DNA from: Tritrichomonas musculus
Lineage: Eukaryota; Parabasalia; Tritrichomonadida; Tritrichomonadidae
Direction: 5' to 3'
Assembly: GCA_039105265.1 (NCBI GenBank)
Contig: JAPFFF010000018.1
Coordinates: 434,001 to 498,000 of the forward strand
Length of the DNA: 64,000 nt
Below are positions 38,168 to 48,238 of this stretch, in pieces (within the stretch, counting starts at the first letter, position 1; each line of letters begins with the position of its first letter). Below the pieces are notes generated by a model, which was given only the letters and a program-made list of their open reading frames with translations, ran no database searches and was not told the origin of the DNA. The position numbers were made by a program, and so were the translations under genes.

Positions 38168-39247
38168 ATGTCGAGCAAAAGAGGATTAAATGATAATGCA
38201 GCAAAAATTTCATTTATGTATTGTGAGCCTCCATTTTTACAGTTTGGCGCTCATACTTCTCAATTTCGTTTTGAATCTTTTGATGAACCTCTTCATCTTC
38301 CCCCGCCTACGCCAGCATTCAGAGAAAGATTAAATAAGATTGGTCATTCTGGTGTTCCAGCTAATCTACTTGTTTCTGTTACAAACACTCGTTTTCAAAC
38401 AATTCGTGATGTTTCAATTAACGTAACTATCAAGCGTGATACTAGAGTGATATATCCAAATCCAAAAGAGCCTCAAGAAAAAGTTCCTCCTGCAGATGTT
38501 GCTCCCCAAAAATGTTTTTCTGTACCAATACATTTTACTTGTTTAGTTGATGGAAACCTTACTATTTCAACAGTTGCTTCTTTTACTTTTGATAATCAAA
38601 AGAAAAATATTATTCAGACTGATTCACTTCGACTCAATCCCTCAGTATCTATTACCCGCTCAAAGCCCGGAAAAGCTATTCAAGTTAAAGTTGAAAATAA
38701 AATGAACGATTATTTACTTCTTAATGTTAAATTAAGGACGCCAGATAAACAAATAAGAGATATTGCTCGCTTCTTGAGATTTGAGGAGATTGCTAGTAGT
38801 TTTATTATTCCTGAAAAGCCACTTGATAAAGTTGAAATTTCATGGTCTCTTCCTTCAGCTCCCAAATGTTCACAAATTATTGGATTAGAAAAACTTCCAG
38901 AAACGAAACCGCCAGCTCTCGAAGTTAATTTATCTGAAGTACCTCAAACAATTTCAGCTCTCAAACCATTTAATGTAACGGTTGAAGTAAAGAATTTAAC
39001 TCAACAGTCAATATCTGGAGAAGTATTATTCCAAAAAGGCGAAGGAGTTTTGCATCTTGTTGGAAAATATCTAAATAAATTTGAAGGAGTTGAGCCATTA
39101 AAAGATACCAAGATTTCTTTCAATTTCATTGCACTTTCGCAAGGCTTTTATTCGATTCCTGACGTTGAATTAAAGATAGACGGAATTAAAGAACCTGTTG
39201 TGTTTAAATCAGGTGCAGGGATTCTTGTAATTGGAAGTGATGAATAA
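38168..39247 (+). CDS. TRAPPC13: TRAPPC13-like subunit of TRAPP
   Basis: A 359-residue protein matching the TRAPPC13 (DUF974) family. The N-terminus has a beta-sandwich region with ANLLVSVTNTRFQTIRDVSINVTIKRDTRV, followed by a second domain with PGKAIQVKVENKMNDYLLLNVKLR. The C-terminal domain (about 245-355) has FNVTVEVKNLTQQSISGEV and ends GAGILVIG. The protein is part of the TRAPP III/II complexes that act as Rab1/Rab11 exchange factors and tethers at the Golgi and in autophagy. Human TRAPPC13 is about 417 residues, so this is slightly short. The start is ATG 38168. Confidence 0.8.
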   Translation: MSSKRGLNDNAAKISFMYCEPPFLQFGAHTSQFRFESFDEPLHLPPPTPAFRERLNKIGHSGVPANLLVSVTNTRFQTIRDVSINVTIKRDTRVIYPNPKEPQEKVPPADVAPQKCFSVPIHFTCLVDGNLTISTVASFTFDNQKKNIIQTDSLRLNPSVSITRSKPGKAIQVKVENKMNDYLLLNVKLRTPDKQIRDIARFLRFEEIASSFIIPEKPLDKVEISWSLPSAPKCSQIIGLEKLPETKPPALEVNLSEVPQTISALKPFNVTVEVKNLTQQSISGEVLFQKGEGVLHLVGKYLNKFEGVEPLKDTKISFNFIALSQGFYSIPDVELKIDGIKEPVVFKSGAGILVIGSDE

Positions 39248-39514
39248 ATATTTGATTGTTTCATAAGGCCTTAATATATTATTGAAAATTATATATATAA
39301 AATTATATATAAAAATATATGTTTACTCTGATATGTTTATTAGTGAAGTTAGGCAATTACTATATGTTCAAAACATAAATTATGATAAGAACTTTAAGCT
39401 TCCACTTGAAACAGACCTTTAAAAGGATTAGCATTTCCATTTAAAAAGTTCGAAATCGTGAAAAAAAAAAAATAAAAAAATGTATGAAATAATCTTTAAT
39501 TATTATTGCTATGT

Positions 39515-39970
39515 TTATGCAGTAAGAGCTGAAGCGGTCTCTACGTTGTACTTCCATGTTGGGGCAAGAAGTCTGCGTCCTTTGTAATATCTGGCAAGAC
39601 GGTGAATACGTGCTTCTATAAGGATAAGACGATATTTTCCGTCGACATCGTGTGGAGAACGTTCAAGGTGTTTACGAACATTGACAGCTTTTTTGATCAA
39701 ATAGTATATTTCTTCTGGGATTGCTGGTGCGATGCCATTTGCTTTAAGAATACGAATGACCTTGCTTCCTGTGACATTCTTAACGAGACCAACTCCGTGG
39801 CGATCACGAAGAACTTGGCCAATTTGTGATGGACGAATACCCTTCTTAGCATAGTCGCAAATTAATTGGACAACTTGTTCTGAGTTAAGTTGAAGCCAGT
39901 GTGGAGCAGAGCGGCGATATGGTTTTGTCGAAGCAGAAATACCTTTGCCTGGAGAGTGAAGACGACCCAT
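39515..39970 (-). CDS. RPS13: 40S ribosomal protein uS15 (S13)
   Basis: A 151-residue protein, the standard eukaryotic length. It begins [12 protein letters not shown] and contains SAPHWLQL, the family block [18 protein letters not shown], and the C-terminal [18 protein letters not shown] start at ATG 39970, not at the longer open frame that begins without an ATG 20 codons above, because the MGR start is universal. uS15 binds the central domain of 18S rRNA and a bridge to the large subunit. The gene is divergent from the acidic protein gene with 220 bp between starts. Confidence 0.96.
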   Translation of the reverse strand: MGRLHSPGKGISASTKPYRRSAPHWLQLNSEQVVQLICDYAKKGIRPSQIGQVLRDRHGVGLVKNVTGSKVIRILKANGIAPAIPEEIYYLIKKAVNVRKHLERSPHDVDGKYRLILIEARIHRLARYYKGRRLLAPTWKYNVETASALTA

Positions 39971-40190
39971 TCTGAAAGGCCGACCAAAACCGCTTGTCCA
40001 ATTTCTATCGTTCCATAGAAAATTTTTCAAATAAATTTTCTATCAATATTTCTTTATCTCGATATTTTTATTACAAAAAAAATAAAACATTTTTATATTT
40101 AAGTAAGAGGATTTGTTTATAATTTAATTTATCAATATTAAATTTTTTTTTATTTGATTAAAAAACGAGTTTGAATGTCAGTTTTTCAAT

Positions 40191-40796
40191 ATGTCTTCTA
40201 GTGATGAATATTATATTTTAAAAAACAATGCCGAAACCGATAATTATGAAAAAGATGATAGCGAACAAGTTAATTTATTAAAAGGAAATGATGATATAGA
40301 TGAAGATTCACTAAATAATTTTCCTTCATCAAATGATTATGTTGATGAATCTAGCAAAGAATGGCAAATGCCAATTTATAATAATTTTCAAAATATTGCA
40401 TCAATCGAAAAGTTAATTCCACCATTAATGGAAGAAGTTGACTTTAGTCAATGTCAGCCAAACACAAAACGCAAGCCAACTAAAAAAATGGAATGTGTGT
40501 CAAAGCTGCGAGAGAGTAACTTTCTTCATGATATCGACAGCGAAAATGAGCAAAGTGCTGACAATAGAAATGATGGTATTAATGTAACAAATTCAAGTAA
40601 TGCTCCTATTGAGCTTCCTCCACCTCTTGAAATTGGAATGGAAATGCCTAGTGTTCCAGAACTTGATATATTTGATTTGTTCGGCTTTCAAGTTCCACAT
40701 ATGCCGAATCCTTCAGATGGCGACTCAAAATATATACAAGAAATTGATTCTCGCTTTGATCTAGTAAAACTTCTGCAAGAAGTTAAATCTCATTAA
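40191..40796 (+). CDS. Acidic low-complexity protein, unknown
   Basis: A 201-residue protein rich in Asp, Glu, Asn and Ser from ATG 40191, with a short basic patch (NTKRKPTKKME) in the middle. The C-terminus has hydrophobic/proline motifs (IELPPPLEIGMEMP, then ELDIFDLFGFQV). The DIFDLFGF stretch looks like a short acidic-hydrophobic interaction motif, of the kind that binds adaptor appendages or transcription co-factors. No folded domain is evident. It is probably a nuclear or regulatory disordered protein; the function is unknown. Confidence 0.6.
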   Translation: MSSSDEYYILKNNAETDNYEKDDSEQVNLLKGNDDIDEDSLNNFPSSNDYVDESSKEWQMPIYNNFQNIASIEKLIPPLMEEVDFSQCQPNTKRKPTKKMECVSKLRESNFLHDIDSENEQSADNRNDGINVTNSSNAPIELPPPLEIGMEMPSVPELDIFDLFGFQVPHMPNPSDGDSKYIQEIDSRFDLVKLLQEVKSH

Positions 40797-41180
40797 GAGA
40801 TGCTGAATATTCTTCGTTATTTTTTTGTTATTATATGGAATAAAGTTTTTTTTCTATGTATATGATGTAGAACTCTTTCTAATTTAATTGATTCTTATAT
40901 TTAATTAAAAAATGTGATAAAATCCTATAACATTTATTATATTGATCAAAATGAAACTTTGTATATTAAATCCATCTTTTATAATATGATTTTGGATAAA
41001 TAACATAATTTTAGACAAATAATATAATATGAATATAAATACAATGATTAAAAAACAAAATCTGTATCAATCGTTAACAAAATATTGAATAAATAAATCA
41101 AATTTGGAATTAAAAGAATTTCAGTATATTAATATATCGTCTTCTTGATATCAACCAAAAATAACTGGAAATTATAAAAT
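40797..41180. other. Convergent intergenic DNA
   Basis: AT-rich DNA between two convergent genes. No gene, no strong hairpin and no repeat of note. Confidence 0.4.
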
Positions 41181-42140
41181 TTATAAAAAGTCATCTTCAT
41201 CAAGAATAGGAACATTCTGAAACTGAATTAGAACTAATGATTGAGTTTGCTGCTTTACCTGATTCGGATCCTCGATATCAAAAGGAATAATATCGTCAAA
41301 AGCAGGAGTTGGTATGGCCCATAAGCATTTTGATTTATGACCGCATACATCATAAAAGCCTGATCTGTATTTAATTGCATCTGGATCTTTAAAAGATTTT
41401 TTGGCTTTCAATTTATCAAGATGTGTTAAATTAAATTTTAAATCGCAAATCTGGGATATAAATCCTGATAGTAATCCAACTGTGAATATACATTCGATGA
41501 CTATGGCAAGTTGGCCTAAAGAATCAAAAGAGTCAGAAACATGAGCGATTGACGATTTAATCAGAAGCCGAGGCCATGCTAATGAAGATGCAAATAAAGA
41601 TCCGTAAAGCATCATTAAAATAAACTGTTTGTGGTTCCTTTTCCCAACCCAATTTGCAATCCATCCACAAATATGATCAGGACGAAGAACAAGTCTTCCA
41701 TAGCTATGAGAAAAGCAAGATCCTGCTGGTCTTGGATGTGATGTAGCATAATCATGCTGTTCACGGGTAATTGCTAGGCCTTCTAGCTGCTCTCTCCAAG
41801 TATATTTTGTTTTTTGTGTTGTAAACCAATCGTAGGGTAAAAATCCTGGATCCATGCACATTGCTGAAATATATGACCAAAGAAACATTGCTAAGGATAT
41901 AAAAATATTAATGACGCAAAATATTTTCCATGTAGTTGATAAAATAAAAGGATGAATGCAGATGAAATATATTGAAATACCAGAAATTAATAATATAAAA
42001 ACCATTGTAGGAAAAATCATCTTTATTTCCCAATGTCGAAAAAAAAGGCGATTCAAGTCATTATTTAATTTAACAATTGGTAAGTTTGTGTTTGGGTATT
42101 CGTTTATAATAATATTATGATCTGGTACTTCATCAACCAT
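41181..42140 (-). CDS. DHHC-like palmitoyltransferase with altered Cys-rich domain
   Basis: A 319-residue, four-span membrane protein (spans about 43-63, 73-93, 173-190 and 205-225). The DPG motif (97-99) follows span 2. The core LVLRPDHICGWIANWVGKRNH aligns with the DHHC consensus 'cvlrfDHHCpWvgNCvGlrN', so DHHC has become DHIC (155-158). The catalytic Cys158 is kept, but most of the zinc-binding Cys/His upstream and the second Asn-Cys are gone. The family S-palmitoylates proteins on the cytosolic side of Golgi and plasma membranes. This member may be a variant enzyme or a pseudo-enzyme. It is divergent from AP-3 delta with 99 bp between starts. Confidence 0.72.
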   Translation of the reverse strand: MVDEVPDHNIIINEYPNTNLPIVKLNNDLNRLFFRHWEIKMIFPTMVFILLISGISIYFICIHPFILSTTWKIFCVINIFISLAMFLWSYISAMCMDPGFLPYDWFTTQKTKYTWREQLEGLAITREQHDYATSHPRPAGSCFSHSYGRLVLRPDHICGWIANWVGKRNHKQFILMMLYGSLFASSLAWPRLLIKSSIAHVSDSFDSLGQLAIVIECIFTVGLLSGFISQICDLKFNLTHLDKLKAKKSFKDPDAIKYRSGFYDVCGHKSKCLWAIPTPAFDDIIPFDIEDPNQVKQQTQSLVLIQFQNVPILDEDDFL

Positions 42141-42239
42141 TTAAGATAAAATGGTGAAGAAGATATTAAAAATGATAATATTTTTCATCAAAAATTAACA
42201 ATAATTGATCGTCTTTAAATACTCAAAAATATAGGAAGG

Positions 42240-45200
42240 ATGGATTTTTTTTCTCTTAAAACAATCCGACTCCCTACAATCAGGCTTTTATCAGATACAG
42301 TTATGAAATATCTTGATTTAAAACGTGATCCAGCTCAATTATCAAATTTTATTAGTGATTTACTATCAAATTTACAAAACGAACTCCATGATAATAATCC
42401 AGAAGTCCGAGCAAGTGCTGTCCAACAACTTGTGTTCTTGAATTCAGTTGGATATGACACGACTTGGGCTGATTTTTCAGTACTTGATGTAATGTCAATT
42501 GATAATTTCTCTTGTAAAAGAATCGCTTATACTGCAGCATCACAATCATGGAATCCTCATTCAGACGTTGTTCTAATGGCAACAAATAGAATCCAAAAAG
42601 ATTTAAATTCAAATAATCCTTTATTTACAACAGTTGTTCTATCATCAATCACTCCCTTTTTATCACCTCAATTATCGCAAGATATTGCTTCCGATATAAT
42701 TTTGCAATTAAATTCATCACAAGCAAAAATCAGACAAAGAGCCGCTGTTACATTTTATCATGTTTGTTTAAAATATCCTGATACATTAAGAGCTGGTTTT
42801 GCATCATTAAAATCTCGATTAAATGATGAAGATAATTCTGTTGTTTTTTCTGTTCTTACAGTTATGGTCGAACTTTGTCAGATAAACCCACGCAATTTTA
42901 TTGGATTTATTCCAAAAATATTTAAAATGCTTAATAATTGTTCATCAGATTGGATTAATTTAAGACTGATAACATTACTTAGAATTCTTTCAACAGTTGA
43001 ACCACGTCTTCCAAAAAAACTAATTCAGCCACTTACCATTGTTTTGGAAACAACGCCATCTGTTTTTGTCATGTACGAGTGTGTTAGAACGATTATCGAG
43101 ATTCCAATTAGTAACCAAAACCTTTTAGCTGCTGCAACATATCGATTACAATCATTTCTTAATGTTGCAGATGCAAATTTGCGTTTTTTATGTTTATCGT
43201 TATTTATAAAATTAATGAAGATTCAACCGCGCCTAGTGTCTCAACATCGTGATTTAATATCAATGTGCCTTGATAGTGATAATGAACTTGAGAGAATGAT
43301 GGCACTTGATCTTATGTCAAATTTGGTTACCCCTAAGACTATTGATACAATTGTAGGAAAAATGTTTTTATATTTTCAAGAGAGTAATTTTGTTCCATTT
43401 CGAGATGGTATGATTGAGAAAGTCATTGAAATGTGTACTCGCGGAGGTGATTACGAAATGATTCAAGATTTTGAATGGTATATAAGTGTCTTGATGGATT
43501 TTGTTGAAAATGGTAATTATTCACCTGAAACGTCAGGTTCACTTCTTGCACAGCAATTTACGGAACTTGCATACCGAGTTCCTGATGTTCGTGTAAGGCT
43601 GGTTAAAGAAATGGGCAATATTTTAGACAAACGTTGTTGTACAGCATTGATGTTATCTGCATGTCACATTATTGCCGAATTTTCAAATGATTCAGAAATG
43701 TTTTCAAAACTACTTCAACCAATCATTGTAGAATGTGATGATCGAGTCCAAGCTTCCTGCTTAACTACATCTTTTCTACTTTATATTCGATGTAGAAATG
43801 ATGAAGAATTAGATAATATTGAGTCACTATATGATCTAAAACTTCCCCTTTTTCTACAAAGTCAATTCATTGAAATTCAAGAAACCGCAGCATCGCTCAT
43901 TGAGCTTGTATCAACATGTAAAATTATTCGTAAAAATGGTCATTTTGATGATTTCAAGTCATCTTTTGTTATCAATAAAAATGTTGAAAATGAAGAAAGT
44001 GAAGGAAGCAAAAATGGTGAAGAAACTGAAGTTATTGAAATTCCTGAAGAATTGAATGAACCATTGACAATTTTCGATGACAATGATGAAGAACTTGACG
44101 TTCTTTATCCATACATAAGAAAGAAAAAGCATCATAGGCATCACAAAAATCATCACCACCAAAAGTCGCAGAAAAGTCAACAAGAAACAAATATTTTTGG
44201 TGATGATGATGAAATTAATGAAGACGAAAATGAAATTATTCAAACCGAATCAGACAAACAATCTGTTCCTTCTAAAGGTGATGCTTTTGTTGAAAGGATG
44301 ATTCGTAGAAAGCAAAATCGAAGGAAAAAGCAAGCGCAAAACAAACCAGAAGATTTTCCTGTGACTGGTCCAATTTCACATTCACGTTTTCAACAACTTG
44401 GAAAAAATTCAGCAATTTCAGTTGGTGCAATTGATTTTATTCCTAATCAAAAGAACCTTGAAATCGTTCTCGAAATAAAAAATCTTTCTGCATCAAGTAT
44501 TCCTTCTGTAGATTTCTCGATTTTTGAGAATCAAAATTTGCATAAAGTTAGTGCTGAGAGTCTTATGAGTCCCATTGAAGGAAACAACTCCAGCCTTGAT
44601 CAAAAGAATAATTATTCAGCTTTTGATTCAAGCCAGGTGCCTAATGCGGCTACCTCATCATCATTACCTTCGAATTCTTCTTTTTCATCAGCCGTTATTC
44701 AACATTCAATAGTTATATCAGTTGAAGATACTCTTGTTCCACAACTGATGAAATTTTATGTTTTACCAATCTCTGGTGAAGCTCTTGAAGCTAGATTAAA
44801 AATATATCCTTCATTCTTTCTGATACCTGTCGATCCTGCGCTATATGAATTAGCCAGTGCGAAAACTTCATTTAAAAAGTCAATTGAATTAATAGTATCT
44901 AAAGAGAAAAAGCCGAGAGAGATATTGCAAGATGCTGTGAATATTCTGCAAGCGAACGTTGTTGATTCTGATCATTTGAATGCTACAAAAGAAAATAATA
45001 ATGAAAATAACACTAATATTGATGAAGTTGATAAAAAATGTGAAACAGTTGATAGTAATGAAATGGTAAGCAGTTGTAAAAATGAAATTGTCAGTGACGA
45101 TAAAAATTCTAATACTATTTCTGATGATATGAAAAACGACGATGATAAAGAAAATAAAAAAGATAATAATGATAAGTCAAAGACTCTGATTTCAAAAACA

Positions 45201-45344
45201 TCAACTGGAGATTATGTTATTTCTACAATATCTTATATAGATGTTGGTAAAATATCTTTTGAAATTAGTTCTCCAATCGAAAAATTAACCAAAACCCTTA
45301 TCAAAGAAGTGGAATTGAAACTGAAATCTCAATCAACGAAATAA
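42240..45344 (+). CDS. AP3D1: AP-3 complex subunit delta
   Basis: A 1034-residue large adaptin. The N-terminal trunk (about 1-560) matches delta-adaptin. QLVFLNSVGYDTTWADFSVLDVM, KRIAYTAASQSW, EPRLPKKLIQPLT, VMYECVRTIIE and LDSDNELERMMALDLMSNLV follow AP3D1 order. FEWYISVLMDF is diagnostic, because the delta subunit carries FEWYISILVEL there. A charged hinge (about 590-720) contains a His/Lys run, and a small ear-like C-terminal part follows. AP-3 sorts cargo from endosomes to lysosome-related organelles. It is about 100 residues shorter than human AP3D1. Confidence 0.9.
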   Translation: MDFFSLKTIRLPTIRLLSDTVMKYLDLKRDPAQLSNFISDLLSNLQNELHDNNPEVRASAVQQLVFLNSVGYDTTWADFSVLDVMSIDNFSCKRIAYTAASQSWNPHSDVVLMATNRIQKDLNSNNPLFTTVVLSSITPFLSPQLSQDIASDIILQLNSSQAKIRQRAAVTFYHVCLKYPDTLRAGFASLKSRLNDEDNSVVFSVLTVMVELCQINPRNFIGFIPKIFKMLNNCSSDWINLRLITLLRILSTVEPRLPKKLIQPLTIVLETTPSVFVMYECVRTIIEIPISNQNLLAAATYRLQSFLNVADANLRFLCLSLFIKLMKIQPRLVSQHRDLISMCLDSDNELERMMALDLMSNLVTPKTIDTIVGKMFLYFQESNFVPFRDGMIEKVIEMCTRGGDYEMIQDFEWYISVLMDFVENGNYSPETSGSLLAQQFTELAYRVPDVRVRLVKEMGNILDKRCCTALMLSACHIIAEFSNDSEMFSKLLQPIIVECDDRVQASCLTTSFLLYIRCRNDEELDNIESLYDLKLPLFLQSQFIEIQETAASLIELVSTCKIIRKNGHFDDFKSSFVINKNVENEESEGSKNGEETEVIEIPEELNEPLTIFDDNDEELDVLYPYIRKKKHHRHHKNHHHQKSQKSQQETNIFGDDDEINEDENEIIQTESDKQSVPSKGDAFVERMIRRKQNRRKKQAQNKPEDFPVTGPISHSRFQQLGKNSAISVGAIDFIPNQKNLEIVLEIKNLSASSIPSVDFSIFENQNLHKVSAESLMSPIEGNNSSLDQKNNYSAFDSSQVPNAATSSSLPSNSSFSSAVIQHSIVISVEDTLVPQLMKFYVLPISGEALEARLKIYPSFFLIPVDPALYELASAKTSFKKSIELIVSKEKKPREILQDAVNILQANVVDSDHLNATKENNNENNTNIDEVDKKCETVDSNEMVSSCKNEIVSDDKNSNTISDDMKNDDDKENKKDNNDKSKTLISKTSTGDYVISTISYIDVGKISFEISSPIEKLTKTLIKEVELKLKSQSTK

Positions 45345-46279
45345 TGAGAATGCATATTTGTTTTTATATATTTTTATGATGTAGGATTATTTTTTTTAAT
45401 TATGTTAATTATATTAAAATGTATATTTGCATTTATCACTTTGTATTTTAAAATGATTTATTTTCGATCCCTTATTGAATAAATTGTTGAGATGTTTTAA
45501 TAAAAAGTTTTGTTTTGATATTTTGAAAATTTTTGAATATAATAATTAATTTTTTAAATATAAAATTTTAAACGTTTTTTAACGTATACTACTTTTTTAA
45601 CTGAGAAAAGATGATAAATATATAAAAATGATAAATCATATGCTTTATAAATAAGAAAACGGTCTTATTTCAATATTTTAAAATAAAATTTGTGATAACT
45701 TTGAAAAGATTTGTTTTAAAATCAAATTTTTAAAAGGATAATCACAATTTTCAATTAAAATATTTATCAGAAAAATTTAAAACTGCTTTCCTTTTCTTTC
45801 TCTATATTATTTCGAAATCATCTTTTTTCCATATATATGAGCTCTTTTAAATTGATAGATAGTCGATATTGTGGTTTAAAAAAAACATCGTCCTGTCATA
45901 TTAAACCAATTTTTACTCAAAATTATATGGAACTATATCCATAAATGAAATGGTTGCAAAAAAATGTTTCTAAATCGTAATTTTTTTTCTAATTTTAATA
46001 AAGTTTTTCTAGGTTTTTTCGTAAAATACTAATCACATATCCTCTATTCAATTTTTTGAATTCACAAAAATATAATTATTTTAATCTTCGTTATTTATGA
46101 TTGATATGAGTAAATATTTTTAAAATATGTATCATATTTTATATAATTCATTAAAAGTTTAGATTTAATTGAATAAATATTTTAAATATATAGATAATTC
46201 TAACTATAAAATAACAAGTCAAAAAAGCATTCAAATCATAAATAAATTAAATAAGGAATTTCAATCAACATCCGTGTTC
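45345..46279. other. Intergenic AT-rich DNA
   Basis: No gene seen. The frame of the next small gene is open from 46169, but its first ATG is at 46280. Confidence 0.4.
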
Positions 46280-46633
46280 ATGAAAAACAGAAATGAACAG
46301 CCTCAAATGCTGGAAATCACAGATCTCGTCGCGCAAAATCCTGATAATATATCGAAAGCAAATGTTTATTATACGATTTCAAATTGTCACCCTAAAAATG
46401 ATCTTGAATTTTTAACTCTTTCTTTTTTTATAAGTACAATAGTCGACTTTTCATTGAATGAAGAAAGATATGGATATACTCTTCTCGATATTTTATCATC
46501 TCTTGTTCAAAATCCAGTTTTATCTCCGATTTATTATTCTTTAAATTTAGCGAAAGCAAAAAAACTAAAACTTGATCCTAAAGTTGAACAGATAATTGAA
46601 TTTTATGAATCATTTCGTCAAGTGGAAGAATGA
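46280..46633 (+). CDS. Small unknown helical protein
   Basis: A 117-residue protein from the first ATG (46280); the frame is open 37 codons above without an ATG. It is helical, with a hydrophobic centre (LEFLTLSFFISTIVDFSL) that is too polar at its edges to be a sure membrane span, and a C-terminus with AKAKKLKLDPKVEQIIEFYE. Composition is coding-like compared with the surrounding AT-rich DNA. I do not recognise the family. Confidence 0.45.
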   Translation: MKNRNEQPQMLEITDLVAQNPDNISKANVYYTISNCHPKNDLEFLTLSFFISTIVDFSLNEERYGYTLLDILSSLVQNPVLSPIYYSLNLAKAKKLKLDPKVEQIIEFYESFRQVEE

Positions 46634-48238
46634 AAATAACTTCTTCCATAGTTTATTATTTGTAATTTATATTTATAGATTTTTATATTAGCAATCAATA
46701 TATTTGTTATTACAATTACTACAGTTATATTTGTTATTAATTACTGATGTTATTAATGACTATGTTTAAAATAAAATATTCTATCATCGATAAATTATCC
46801 CTATTTGTAATATTTATATTGTCTTTAAAATTCTACAATTATTATTTAATTATGTAATGATGAAATAATCTTTCAACCTACAATTTTTTTTTTTTTGAAT
46901 TATATCACATAAACCATTTGGATTCATAGTTTCACAAAAATTGTGTGACTTCAAACTTATAAACTGTTTCCAATCTGACGAAAACAAAATTGAATGCAAT
47001 TGAAATAAAATACGTTAATTCAAAAACTTTTTATATATATAAAAATAATATAAAAAATGTAAAATATTCAATTTTGTTCTTGTCAGATTGGAAAAAACGA
47101 ATTTTATTAAGGAGAAATTTTATGGTGAATCTTTATTTTTTAAAAAGAAGAAAAAAGAATTGCATTTTTTCTCTCATTTCTTCAAGTAATATATAATAAT
47201 ATCCAGCTATTGAATAGCTCTTATAAGCAAATTGTTAGGTAGGAATTTTTTTTGCAAATATCGAAATCATCTTCTATCTCCGATGATTCCAAAACTGCAA
47301 TAACTGATAAAAACTGTCGATTTGCTATTGAAACTTTACTTTTCAGGCAAGATAATAAAGATTTTTTTTTTCCAAATATCGAAAACATCTTTGCAAGTCA
47401 AAATTAAAAACTGTAGCAATGCTTCGAACCGTAAGCCCTCTCGTATGCGTAAAAACTATTATTACCTTAGGCATGAATTTGTAATTTTTAAGATATAGGT
47501 TTTTGTTTATTGAAGATATAGCATTAAAAATTTTAATAGTAAAAATTTTTTGATTTATTTGAAAAAGTTTCAATCATTATCCGCCTTTCAAATTCTATCA
47601 AAAAGTGGTGTTTTCGTCAAATTGGAAATCGTTTATCAAGTTCGTTTTTTTTATTATTTATTTATTTTTGAAGTTTTCAAACTTGAAATAATTCTTGATT
47701 TTATTATTTTTGTGATTTTTATGATTTGATTTTTGCATATAAATTCATATAATTATAGATAAATTTGATTATTTTTGAATTTAAAATTTTGGTTGTTTGG
47801 TGAAGTTATTTTTGAAAAGAAAAATAAAAATGCCGCAGAATTATTTCATGTTGTGATATTTTGATGAATAAATTATTGCTTGCAATTTTCTTTTTATTAA
47901 AAACAAATTGTTTCTGGTATACATTAATGTTTCTCTTGTTATATTTTTTTAAATTGAAAGTGTCTATGATTAAAATAAAATTATTGGCATTGTAATTTTA
48001 TTATTCGAAAAATCTTTTGTACTTATGTTTCCATAATGTAAAATAGTACTAATATAATCGCATATTACAAATTCAACCTCGTTTAAAAAAATATAATAAT
48101 AATATTTAAATAAAAAAAGCGTATAAAAGGAACTTTTTCATATTTTGTTATATTAAAAAAAACGTTTTCATGCATGTTAAAAGCATATTTATTTTTTATT
48201 CATAAATAACAATATTAAAAATTAATAATATCATAAAA
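46634..48238. other. Repeat-bearing intergenic region
   Basis: No gene seen over 1.6 kb. It contains the inverted-repeat structure at 46952-47644 described separately. The remaining 600 bp are A/T-rich without further order that I could see. Confidence 0.45.
46952..47644. repeat. Inverted-repeat (MITE-like) structure, three arm copies
   Basis: An arm reading TTTCCAATCTGACGAAAAC occurs at 46967. Inverted copies lie at 47067-47094 (26 of 28 bases over the longer arm) and at 47610-47628 (one mismatch). Outside the arms, ATAAAC and AACTT words also match in the outer pair, so the outer repeat may reach about 36 bp. Between the inner and outer right arms there is an approximate 117-bp direct duplication (CAAATATCGAAA words at about 47255 and 47373, AAAACTG words at 47292 and 47409). 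No target duplication could be read. It is probably a nested or rearranged foldback element. Confidence 0.5.
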
